A stretch of 13,606 bases of DNA, taken from an uncultured Dechloromonas sp. Its GTDB lineage: Bacteria; Pseudomonadota; Gammaproteobacteria; Burkholderiales; Rhodocyclaceae. The translations under genes and the position numbers were made by a program. Shown here piece after piece: positions 1 to 5,662 of the stretch; the first letter of the stretch is position 1, and every line of letters begins with the position of its first letter. The stretch covers positions 1 through 13,606 of the forward strand of contig CAMKYP010000057.1 of assembly GCA_946477505.1 (NCBI GenBank). Direction: 5' to 3'. The notes under the pieces are model-generated. The model searched no databases and was not told the origin of the DNA. It saw only the letters and a program-made list of their open reading frames with translations.

Positions 1-293
1 AGATGGCCAAGGTCAGCCTGCGCAACGGTACCGTTCATCACACCGTGATGGGCCGCCATGGCGCGACTACCGTGATGATCCAGCCGGCCCCGGAAGGTAC
101 GGGTATCATCGCCGGCGGTGCCATGCGCGCCGTCTTCGAAGTTGTCGGCGTGACCAACGTTGTGGCCAAGGCTCACGGCTCTACCAATCCTTACAACATC
201 GTGCGTGCCACCATCGACGGTCTGTCGAAGGTCAACACGCCGGCAGAAATCGCTGCCAAGCGCGGTCTGTCTGTTGATCAGATCCTGGGGTAA
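1..293 (+). CDS. rpsE: 30S ribosomal protein S5, C-terminal part (5' end outside window)
   Basis: This is the last 96 or so residues of ribosomal protein S5, a small-subunit protein near the mRNA entry and decoding region that contributes to translational accuracy. The reading frame is already open at the window edge. The ATG at position 3 is an internal methionine, since full-length S5 is about 165-175 residues. Family features that can be seen are EGTGIIAGGAMRAV, the AKAHGSTNPYNIVRATIDGL stretch and the AAKRG..VDQILG tail, which belong to the C-terminal domain. The gene ends in TAA three bases before the rpmD start, as in the spc operon of other proteobacteria. The N-terminal double-stranded-RNA-binding-like domain is not in the window. 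Confidence 0.97.
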   Translation, partial: MAKVSLRNGTVHHTVMGRHGATTVMIQPAPEGTGIIAGGAMRAVFEVVGVTNVVAKAHGSTNPYNIVRATIDGLSKVNTPAEIAAKRGLSVDQILG

Positions 294-296
294 GTC

Positions 297-479
297 ATGG
301 CTGACAAGAAAATCACTGTGAAGCTCGTCAAGAGCATCATCGGCACCAAGCAGGATCACCGCGCTACTGTCCGTGGCCTGGGCCTGCGCAAGCTGAACAG
401 TACTGCTGTTCTGGAAGATACGCCGGCTGTTCGCGGCATGATCCAGAAGGTTCAGTATCTCGTAAAGGTTGAGGGTTAA
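297..479 (+). CDS. rpmD: 50S ribosomal protein L30
   Basis: A 60-residue protein of the usual bacterial L30 length. L30 is a small large-subunit protein that binds 23S rRNA. The sequence has the typical KITVKLVKSIIG opening, the H..TVRGLGLRK core and the end VRGMIQKVQYLVKVEG. The start is the ATG at 297, with a GGGG-type Shine-Dalgarno overlapping the end of rpsE about 6 bases upstream. The gene lies between rpsE and rplO with gaps of 3 bases on each side, so it is almost certainly translated as part of the same polycistronic mRNA. The identification is very secure from sequence and position together. Confidence 0.97.
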   Translation: MADKKITVKLVKSIIGTKQDHRATVRGLGLRKLNSTAVLEDTPAVRGMIQKVQYLVKVEG

Positions 480-482
480 ACC

Positions 483-917
483 ATGCGTCTGAACACCATC
501 AAACCGGGCGAAGGCTCGAAGAAGGCCGCCAAACGCGTCGGTCGCGGTATCGGTTCCGGCCTCGGCAAGACCTGCGGTCGCGGTCACAAGGGTCAGAAGT
601 CCCGTTCCGGTGGCTTCCACAAGGTTGGCTTCGAGGGCGGTCAAATGCCCCTGCAGCGTCGCCTGCCGAAGCGCGGCTTCAATTCCTTGACTCGCGCCCG
701 CAACTACGAAGTTCGCCTGACCGATCTGGATCGTCTGCCGGTTGACGAAATCGACCTGCTTGCCCTGCAAGCGGCCGGTATCGTTCCGGGTGATGCTCTC
801 TCGGCCAAGGTCATCCTGTCCGGCGCTATCAGCCGCAAGGTTGTCCTGAAGGGTGTTGGCGCCACCAAGGGTGCCAAGGCTGCGATCGAAGCCGCTGGCG
901 GCTCCATCGCCGAGTAA
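483..917 (+). CDS. rplO: 50S ribosomal protein L15
   Basis: L15 is a late-assembling large-subunit protein with a long basic N-terminal extension that runs into 23S rRNA. The 144-residue product is of normal length (E. coli L15 has 144). It starts MRLNTIKPGEGSKKAAKRVGRG and has the glycine/arginine-rich stretch at about residues 20-60 (GRGIGSGLGKTCGRGHKGQKS, then GFEGGQMPLQRRLPKRGF), followed by a globular C-terminal domain. A GAGGG Shine-Dalgarno at 471-475, inside the end of rpmD, sits 7 bases before the ATG. It is followed 20 bases later by secY, the standard spc order. Confidence 0.97.
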   Translation: MRLNTIKPGEGSKKAAKRVGRGIGSGLGKTCGRGHKGQKSRSGGFHKVGFEGGQMPLQRRLPKRGFNSLTRARNYEVRLTDLDRLPVDEIDLLALQAAGIVPGDALSAKVILSGAISRKVVLKGVGATKGAKAAIEAAGGSIAE

Positions 918-937
918 CGAAGGGAAAGGTTAGAACG

Positions 938-2260
938 TTGGCAGCAAATCCCAATACCGTAGGCAAGGGTGGCAAGTTCGGCGATCTTAAGCGCCGTCTT
1001 TGGTTCCTGCTGGGCGCTCTCGTGGTTTACCGCATCGGCGCGCACATCCCGGTTCCGGGGATTGACCCCAACGTTCTGGCTGACCTCTTCAATTCGCAAC
1101 AGGGCGGCATCCTGGGCATGTTCAACATGTTCTCCGGTGGCGCCTTGTCGCGTTTCACGATTTTTGCATTGGGGATCATGCCGTATATTTCGGCGTCGAT
1201 CATCATGCAGTTGATGAGTGTTGCGAGTCCGCAGCTGGAAGCCTTGAAAAAAGAAGGTGAAGCCGGTCGCCGTAAGATCACGCAATACACACGCTACGGT
1301 ACCGTGGTCCTCGCCCTTTTCCAGGGGCTGGGTATTGCCGTCGCGCTGGAAGCTCAGGCTGGTCTGGTTAATGATCCTGGCTTCATGTTCCGTCTGACCA
1401 CCGTTTCCACCCTTCTTACCGGGACGATGTTCCTGATGTGGTTGGGTGAGCAAATCACCGAGCGCGGTCTGGGTAACGGCATCTCGATCATTATTTTTGC
1501 GGGTATTGCCGCCGGTCTGCCGAACGCCATCGGCGGCTTGTTGGAACTGGTTCGTACTGGCGCTATGCACCCGCTCACCGCGTTGATTATTTGCGTGCTG
1601 GTTGTCGCTGTTACCGGTTTTGTCGTCTTCGTCGAGCGTGGCCAGCGCAAGATTCTGGTCAATTACGCCAAGCGCCAGGTTGGCAACAAGATTTACGGCG
1701 GTCAGAGCTCGCATCTGCCGCTAAAGCTGAACATGTCGGGTGTCATCCCGCCGATTTTCGCCTCGTCGATCATTCTCTTTCCGGCTACCGTCGCCAACTG
1801 GTTCGGTTCGAGCGAGTCGATGCTGTGGTTGAAGGACGTCGCCGCTACCCTATCGCCGGGGCAGCCGATCTATGTGATGCTCTACGCTGCTGCGATCGTG
1901 TTTTTCTGCTTCTTCTACACCGCGCTGGTTTTCAATTCCAAGGAAACCGCCGACAACCTGAAGAAAAGTGGCGCTTTCGTTCCGGGTATTCGTCCCGGCG
2001 AGCAAACCGCGCGCTACATCGACAAGATTCTGATGCGCTTGACCCTGATCGGTGCCGCCTACATTACCGTCGTTTGTCTGTTGCCCGAATTTCTGATCTT
2101 GAAGTGGAACGTGCCGTTCTATTTCGGTGGTACCTCGTTGTTGATTATCGTGGTCGTTACCATGGACTTCATGTCTCAGGTGCAGGCTTACGTTATGTCG
2201 CACCAGTATGAAAGTCTCTTGAAGAAAGCAAACTTCAAGGGTTCGCCGATGATCAAGTAA
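938..2260 (+). CDS. secY: Protein translocase channel subunit SecY
   Basis: SecY is the channel of the SecYEG translocon in the inner membrane, through which secretory proteins pass and membrane proteins are inserted. The product is 440 residues, close to the 443 of E. coli, and is strongly hydrophobic with the ten-helix pattern of the family. Diagnostic segments are YRIGAHIPVPGID (around 30), the plug/TM2 region GGALSRFTIFALGIMPYISA, the cytoplasmic loop with ERGQRKILVNYAKRQVG and the loop with KSGAFVPGIRPGEQTARYID that engages SecA and ribosomes. The start is a TTG at 938. It is supported by a purine-rich GAAGGGAAAGG at 919-929, by the normal protein length and by the MAANPNT N-terminus. 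A rare start codon inside a ribosomal-protein operon may hold SecY output below that of its neighbours, which is inference. Confidence 0.97.
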   Translation: MAANPNTVGKGGKFGDLKRRLWFLLGALVVYRIGAHIPVPGIDPNVLADLFNSQQGGILGMFNMFSGGALSRFTIFALGIMPYISASIIMQLMSVASPQLEALKKEGEAGRRKITQYTRYGTVVLALFQGLGIAVALEAQAGLVNDPGFMFRLTTVSTLLTGTMFLMWLGEQITERGLGNGISIIIFAGIAAGLPNAIGGLLELVRTGAMHPLTALIICVLVVAVTGFVVFVERGQRKILVNYAKRQVGNKIYGGQSSHLPLKLNMSGVIPPIFASSIILFPATVANWFGSSESMLWLKDVAATLSPGQPIYVMLYAAAIVFFCFFYTALVFNSKETADNLKKSGAFVPGIRPGEQTARYIDKILMRLTLIGAAYITVVCLLPEFLILKWNVPFYFGGTSLLIIVVVTMDFMSQVQAYVMSHQYESLLKKANFKGSPMIK

Positions 2261-2269
2261 TAGTTACCC

Positions 2270-2488
2270 ATGGCAAAAGAAGATTACATCGAGATGCAAG
2301 GTGAGGTCGTCGAAAACCTCCCGAATGCAACCTTCAAGGTCAAGTTGGAAAATGGACATATCGTCCATGGCTTTATCTCCGGAAAGATGCGCATGCACTA
2401 CATCCGCATCCTTCCTGGCGACAAAGTGACTGTTCAACTGACGCCATACGATTTATCAAAGGCTCGGATCGTTTTCCGGGCCAAGTAA
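2270..2488 (+). CDS. infA: Translation initiation factor IF-1
   Basis: IF-1 is a 72-residue OB-fold protein that binds the 30S A site and works with IF-2 and IF-3 in initiation. The length matches the family exactly, and the sequence keeps MAKEDYIEMQG, ENGHIVHGFISGKMR and YIRILPGDKVTV..TPYDLSKARIVFR. Placement between secY and rpmJ is common in betaproteobacteria, whereas E. coli has infA elsewhere. The ATG at 2270 comes 9 bases after the secY stop. The bases in front (AGTAATAGTTACCC) contain no recognisable Shine-Dalgarno, so translation may depend on coupling to secY. Some betaproteobacteria carry a second infA copy elsewhere, so this may not be the only IF-1 in the cell. Confidence 0.96.
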   Translation: MAKEDYIEMQGEVVENLPNATFKVKLENGHIVHGFISGKMRMHYIRILPGDKVTVQLTPYDLSKARIVFRAK

Positions 2489-2562
2489 AAGTTCTCTACG
2501 CAATAAACCGCAGGGCAAGGAATCACGGCTGCTTCCAAGCTCTCGCAGACGAGGAGTAAAAC

Positions 2563-2676
2563 ATGAAAGTTCAACCTTCAGTGAAGCGCATCTGCCGCAA
2601 CTGCAAAGTTATCCGCCGCAAGGGTGTCGTGCGCATCATTTGCAAGGATCCGCGTCACAAGCAGCGCCAGGGCTAA
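2563..2676 (+). CDS. rpmJ: 50S ribosomal protein L36 (zinc-ribbon form)
   Basis: A 37-residue basic protein beginning MKVQPSVKRICRNCK and ending DPRHKQRQG, which is the typical L36 sequence and length. L36 is the smallest bacterial ribosomal protein and sits in the large subunit near the L7/L12 stalk base. It retains Cys11, Cys14, Cys27 and His32, the CCCH zinc ligand set of the C+ paralogue. A strong GAGGAG Shine-Dalgarno at 2551-2556 precedes the ATG by 6 bases. The gene follows infA after a 74-base gap in which I see no other gene. Its stop codon is the loop of a 6-bp inverted repeat (2668-2682). Confidence 0.97.
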   Translation: MKVQPSVKRICRNCKVIRRKGVVRIICKDPRHKQRQG

Positions 2677-2682
2677 GCCCTG
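2668..2682 (+). other. Short hairpin with the rpmJ stop codon as its loop
   Basis: CAGGGC (2668-2673) and GCCCTG (2677-2682) are perfect complements separated by exactly three bases, which are the TAA stop of rpmJ. The structure stands at the boundary between the spc and alpha gene groups. No T-run follows (the next bases are TCGAGTCGG), so it is not a standard intrinsic terminator. It could be a weak pause, an mRNA-processing or stability element, part of an S4-responsive leader for rpsM, or chance in GC-rich DNA. Confidence 0.4.
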
Positions 2683-2725
2683 TCGAGTCGGCATTCGTTA
2701 ATTTTCGAAATATTGGAGCGATAGA

Positions 2726-3088
2726 ATGGCCCGTATTGCAGGGGTAAACATTCCGAACCATCAGCATGCTGAAATCGCATTGACCGCGATTTACGGCATC
2801 GGCCGCACCCGCGCACAGAAAATCTGTGATGCAGCCGGCATTGGTCGTACCACCAAAATGAAGGACCTGTCCGATGCGGACATGGACCGTCTGCGTGACG
2901 AAGTGGGCAAGTTCACCGTTGAAGGTGACCTGCGCCGCGAAGTCACCATGAACATCAAGCGCCTGATGGACCTCGGTTGCTACCGTGGCCTGCGCCATCG
3001 CAAGGGCCTGCCTTGCCGTGGTCAGCGCACCCGTACCAATGCACGTACCCGCAAGGGTCCGCGCAAGGCCATCGCTGGCAAGAAGTAA
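2726..3088 (+). CDS. rpsM: 30S ribosomal protein S13
   Basis: S13 lies in the head of the small subunit, contacts the P-site tRNA and forms intersubunit bridges. The 120-residue product opens MARIAGVNIPNHQHAEIALT and contains YGIGRTRA (about residues 22-29), a helix-two-turn-helix RNA-binding region, and the basic tail RGLRHRKGLPCRGQRTRTNARTRKG. GGAG at 2715-2718 lies 7 bases before the ATG. It is the first gene of the alpha group (rpsM-rpsK-rpsD-rpoA-rplQ). The 49 bases between rpmJ and rpsM are AT-richer than their surroundings but hold no promoter I can support, so read-through from the spc genes is plausible. Confidence 0.97.
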   Translation: MARIAGVNIPNHQHAEIALTAIYGIGRTRAQKICDAAGIGRTTKMKDLSDADMDRLRDEVGKFTVEGDLRREVTMNIKRLMDLGCYRGLRHRKGLPCRGQRTRTNARTRKGPRKAIAGKK

Positions 3089-3100
3089 TAGGGACTGAAC

Positions 3101-3490
3101 ATGGCAAAGACTGCACCTAAAGTTCGCAAAAAGGTCAAGAAGAACGTAGCCGAGGGCATCGCCCACATTCACGCTTCGTTCAACAACACCATCATCACCA
3201 TTACCGATCGCATGGGCAACGCACTGTCCTGGGCAACCTCCGGTGGTGCCGGCTTCCGCGGTTCGCGTAAGTCCACCCCGTTTGCTGCGCAGGTCGCCGC
3301 CGAAGCGGCTGGCAAGGCTGCCCAGGAATGCGGTATCAAGAACCTCGAAGTCCGCATCAAGGGCCCCGGGCCTGGCCGTGAATCTTCTGTCCGCGCCCTG
3401 AACGCGCTGGGCATCAAGATTTCCGCGATTTCCGACGTGACGCCGGTGCCGCACAACGGCTGCCGTCCGCCCAAGAAGCGCCGCATCTAA
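3101..3490 (+). CDS. rpsK: 30S ribosomal protein S11
   Basis: S11 binds 16S rRNA on the platform of the small subunit near the E site. The product is 129 residues, the same as in E. coli. It has AHIHASFNNTIITITDRMGN (about residues 22-41), the SGGAGFRGSRKSTPFAAQ segment and the C-terminus VTPVPHNGCRPPKKRRI. The Asn-Gly pair in that tail is the site known to form isoaspartate in E. coli S11. AGGGA at 3090-3094 is 6 bases before the ATG. The gene begins 12 bases after rpsM, and its TAA is built into the AAGGAG Shine-Dalgarno of rpsD. Confidence 0.97.
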   Translation: MAKTAPKVRKKVKKNVAEGIAHIHASFNNTIITITDRMGNALSWATSGGAGFRGSRKSTPFAAQVAAEAAGKAAQECGIKNLEVRIKGPGPGRESSVRALNALGIKISAISDVTPVPHNGCRPPKKRRI

Positions 3491-3502
3491 GGAGAAAGAC
3501 AA

Positions 3503-4132
3503 GTGGCTCGTAATCTCGATCCGAAATGCCGTCAGTGCCGCCGCGAAGGCGAAAAGCTGTTCCTGAAGGGCGAAAAGTGCTTTACCGACAAGTGTGCCAT
3601 CGAGCGTCGTTCCTACGCTCCGGGCCAACACGGTCAAAAATCCGGTGCCCGTCTGTCCGACTACGGCGTCCACCTGCGTGCCAAGCAGAAAATCCGTCGC
3701 GTCTACGGCGTGCTGGAAGGCCAATTCCGCAAGACTTTTGCCGAAGCTGACCGTCGCAAGGGACAGACCGGTGAGAATCTGCTGCAGTTGCTGGAAGCTC
3801 GCCTGGATTCCGTCGCCTACCGTATGGGCTTCGGTGCTTCCCGCACCGAGTCCCGCCAGATCGTCCGTCATAACGGTGTTCTGGTTAACGGCAAGCGCGT
3901 CAACATCCCGTCCTATCTCGTCAAGCCGGGCGATGTCGTCCAGCTGACCGACCGTGCACGCGCTTCCCTGCGTTGCAAGGCCGCTCTCGAGGCCGCTGAG
4001 TCCCGGGGTTTCCCGGAGTGGATTTCGGTTGACGTGAAGGAAGGCAAGGGCACGTTCAAGGCCATGCCGCAACGTTCCGAACTGCCGGCGACCCTGAATG
4101 AAGGTCTCGTCATCGAACTTTACTCGAAGTAA
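3503..4132 (+). CDS. rpsD: 30S ribosomal protein S4 (four-cysteine form)
   Basis: S4 is a primary 16S rRNA-binding protein that nucleates small-subunit assembly. In E. coli it also represses the alpha operon by binding its own mRNA. The product is 209 residues. The start is GTG at 3503, preceded by a strong AAGGAG at 3489-3494 that overlaps the rpsK stop. Cys9, Cys12, Cys26 and Cys31 form a four-cysteine motif in the N-terminal domain that could bind zinc, as in Gram-positive S4 proteins and unlike E. coli S4. The S4 RNA-binding domain follows (about residues 98-160, with LDSVAYRMGF, SRTESRQIVRHNGVLVNGKRV and IPSYLVKPGDVV). Product length and conserved tail are normal. Confidence 0.97.
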   Translation: MARNLDPKCRQCRREGEKLFLKGEKCFTDKCAIERRSYAPGQHGQKSGARLSDYGVHLRAKQKIRRVYGVLEGQFRKTFAEADRRKGQTGENLLQLLEARLDSVAYRMGFGASRTESRQIVRHNGVLVNGKRVNIPSYLVKPGDVVQLTDRARASLRCKAALEAAESRGFPEWISVDVKEGKGTFKAMPQRSELPATLNEGLVIELYSK

Positions 4133-4155
4133 GCACTGAGCAGAGGATCTAGCCC

Positions 4156-5130
4156 ATGCAAAGTAGTGGACTTCTGAAACCCCGTATCATTGACGTGCAG
4201 AGCGTTTCGCCCGTGCAGGCCAAGGTGGTCATGGAGCCGTTCGAACGCGGCTATGGCCATACCCTGGGCAATGCGCTGCGTCGCATCCTGCTGTCGTCCA
4301 TGGTTGGCTATGCGCCGACCGAAGTCGGCATCGATGGCGTGCTCCACGAGTACTCCACCGTTGATGGTGTGCAGGAAGATGTTGTCGATATCCTTTTGAA
4401 TCTGAAGGGTATTGTCTTCAAGTTGCATAACCGTGACGTCGTCAACCTCAAGCTGGTCAAGGAAGGTGAAGGCGCCGTTCGTGCTGCTGACATCGAGTTG
4501 CCGCACGACGTGGAAATCATCAATCCGGAACATGTGATCGCTCACCTCTCCCCGGGCGGCAAGCTCGCCATGGAGATCAAGGTTGAGAAAGGTCGCGGTT
4601 ATGTCCCGGGTAACGTGCGTAACCTCGGTGATGCGAAGACCATCGGCAAGCTCGTTCTGGACGCCTCGTTCAGCCCGATCCGCCGCGTGGCCTACGCCGT
4701 CGAAAGCGCTCGTGTCGAACAACGTACCGACCTCGACAAGCTGATCGTCGATATCGAAACCAACGGCGTCGTCGAGCCGGAAGAGGCCATCCGTTACGCA
4801 GCTCGCGTGCTGATGGAACAGCTTTCCGTCTTTGCCGATCTGGAAGGCACGGCCCCGGTGGCCGAGGCTTCCAAGCCCGCCCAAGTCGATCCGGTTCTCC
4901 TGCGCCCGGTCGATGATCTCGAACTGACGGTTCGTTCCGCGAACTGCCTGAAGGCCGAGAACATCTACTACATCGGCGATCTGATCCAGCGTACCGAGAA
5001 TGAACTTCTCAAGACCCCGAACCTGGGTCGTAAGTCGCTGAACGAGATCAAGGAAGTGTTGGCCGCGCGCGGCCTGACGCTGGGCATGAAACTGGAAAAT
5101 TGGCCGCCCGCCGGTCTGGAAAAGGCGTAA
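4156..5130 (+). CDS. rpoA: DNA-directed RNA polymerase subunit alpha
   Basis: The alpha subunit dimerises to begin RNA polymerase assembly, and its C-terminal domain binds UP elements and activators. The product is 324 residues (E. coli 329). The N-terminal domain (about 1-235) includes VMEPFERGYGHTLGNALRRIL (in part the dimer interface) and the loop near SSMVGYAPTEVGIDGVLHEY. After a linker, the C-terminal domain begins near 250 and shows TVRSANCLKAENI and TPNLGRKSL. Arg260 corresponds to E. coli Arg265, the main UP-element contact. AGAGGA at 4142-4147 is 8 bases before the ATG. The gene sits 23 bases after rpsD and 56 before rplQ, and its stop codon lies in the loop of a strong hairpin. Confidence 0.98.
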   Translation: MQSSGLLKPRIIDVQSVSPVQAKVVMEPFERGYGHTLGNALRRILLSSMVGYAPTEVGIDGVLHEYSTVDGVQEDVVDILLNLKGIVFKLHNRDVVNLKLVKEGEGAVRAADIELPHDVEIINPEHVIAHLSPGGKLAMEIKVEKGRGYVPGNVRNLGDAKTIGKLVLDASFSPIRRVAYAVESARVEQRTDLDKLIVDIETNGVVEPEEAIRYAARVLMEQLSVFADLEGTAPVAEASKPAQVDPVLLRPVDDLELTVRSANCLKAENIYYIGDLIQRTENELLKTPNLGRKSLNEIKEVLAARGLTLGMKLENWPPAGLEKA

Positions 5131-5146
5131 GCCTTTTCCGATCCGG
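5111..5146 (+). promoter_or_regulatory. Stop-codon hairpin with GUAA tetraloop between rpoA and rplQ
   Basis: GGAAAAGGC (5118-5126) pairs perfectly over 9 bp with GCCTTTTCC (5131-5139). The four-base loop GTAA (5127-5130) contains the rpoA stop codon and, as RNA, is a stable GNRA-type tetraloop. CCGG at 5111-5114 can also pair with CCGG at 5143-5146 across a small internal loop. No T-run follows, so it is not a classical terminator. A role as attenuator, RNase boundary or stability element that sets rplQ relative to rpoA is possible. The structure is seen in the sequence and the function is inference. Confidence 0.5.
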
Positions 5147-5186
5147 GCAGTCAAGGGACGCCTGCAGAACATAGAAAGGATTAACC

Positions 5187-5588
5187 ATGCGTCACCGCAA
5201 TGGACTTCGCAAACTGAACCGTACCAGCAGCCATCGCCTGGCGATGCTGCGCAACATGACCGTTTCCCTGCTCCGCCACGAGGCCATCAAGACCACGTTG
5301 CCGAAGGCCAAGGAACTGCGTCGTGTCGTCGAACCGATGATCACCCTCGGCAAGAACCCGACCCTCGCCAACAAGCGCCTGGCATTCGACCGCCTGCGCG
5401 ACCGCGAGATCGTGGTCAAGCTGTTCGCCGAAATCGGCCCGCGCTACGCTACCCGTCCGGGCGGCTACCTGCGCATCCTGAAGTGCGGCTTCCGCGTCGG
5501 CGACAATGCCCCGATGGCGTTCGTCGAGCTGCTGGATCGCCCGGAGCCGACCGAGGCCGTCGAGGTCGAGGAATCGGCTGGCGAATAA
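5187..5588 (+). CDS. rplQ: 50S ribosomal protein L17
   Basis: L17 is a large-subunit protein found at the rim of the exit tunnel region. The 133-residue product begins MRHRNGLRKLNRTSSHRLAM and continues with LLRHEAIKTTLPKAKELRRVVEPMIT and the RPGGYLRILK motif. The acidic tail (EAVEVEESAGE) gives a slightly longer protein than E. coli L17 (127). An AAAGGA Shine-Dalgarno at 5175-5180 lies 6 bases before the ATG. This is the last gene of the alpha group. The bidirectional terminator begins 12 bases after its TAA. Confidence 0.97.
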   Translation: MRHRNGLRKLNRTSSHRLAMLRNMTVSLLRHEAIKTTLPKAKELRRVVEPMITLGKNPTLANKRLAFDRLRDREIVVKLFAEIGPRYATRPGGYLRILKCGFRVGDNAPMAFVELLDRPEPTEAVEVEESAGE

Positions 5589-5600
5589 GTCAGTTTTGCT

Positions 5601-5637
5601 CAATAAAAAAGGCCGGAATTTCCGGCCTTTTTTATTG
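5601..5637. terminator. Bidirectional intrinsic terminator between rplQ and the convergent phosphatase gene
   Basis: The arms CAATAAAAAAGGCCGGA (5601-5617) and TCCGGCCTTTTTTATTG (5621-5637) are perfect 17-bp reverse complements around a 3-base centre. On the plus strand a GGCCGGA/TCCGGCC stem is followed by TTTTTT. On the minus strand the same stem is followed by TTTTTT as well, so the element can stop transcripts arriving from either side. It lies between two converging genes, rplQ ending at 5588 and the response regulator ending at 5655, exactly where such an element is expected. Confidence 0.93.
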
Positions 5638-5645
5638 CCAGGATC

Positions 5646-5662
5646 GCCCCAAATCTAGGGGC
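5646..5662 (-). other. Small hairpin with the stop codon of the phosphatase gene in its loop
   Basis: GCCCC (5646-5650) pairs with GGGGC (5658-5662) around a 7-base loop that carries the TAG stop of the minus-strand gene (complement at 5655-5657). It is a short 5-bp all-GC stem just before the strong bidirectional terminator. It may be chance, but it repeats the arrangement at rpmJ and rpoA. Confidence 0.3.

Noticed and set aside
704..1714. 336-codon open frame on the minus strand
   Set aside because: Antisense to rplO and secY. Its Gln/Asn/Arg-rich translation is the mirror of hydrophobic SecY codons.
2677..2725. Separate alpha-operon promoter before rpsM
   Set aside because: The gap is AT-richer, but I find no pair of -35 and -10 boxes with proper spacing.
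2636..4072. 478-codon open frame on the minus strand
   Set aside because: It runs antisense through rpsM, rpsK and rpsD, which are certain genes. The translation is low-complexity and matches no family. GC-rich third positions explain such long antisense frames.
4120..5172. 350-codon open frame on the minus strand
   Set aside because: Antisense to the whole of rpoA, with no recognisable domain.
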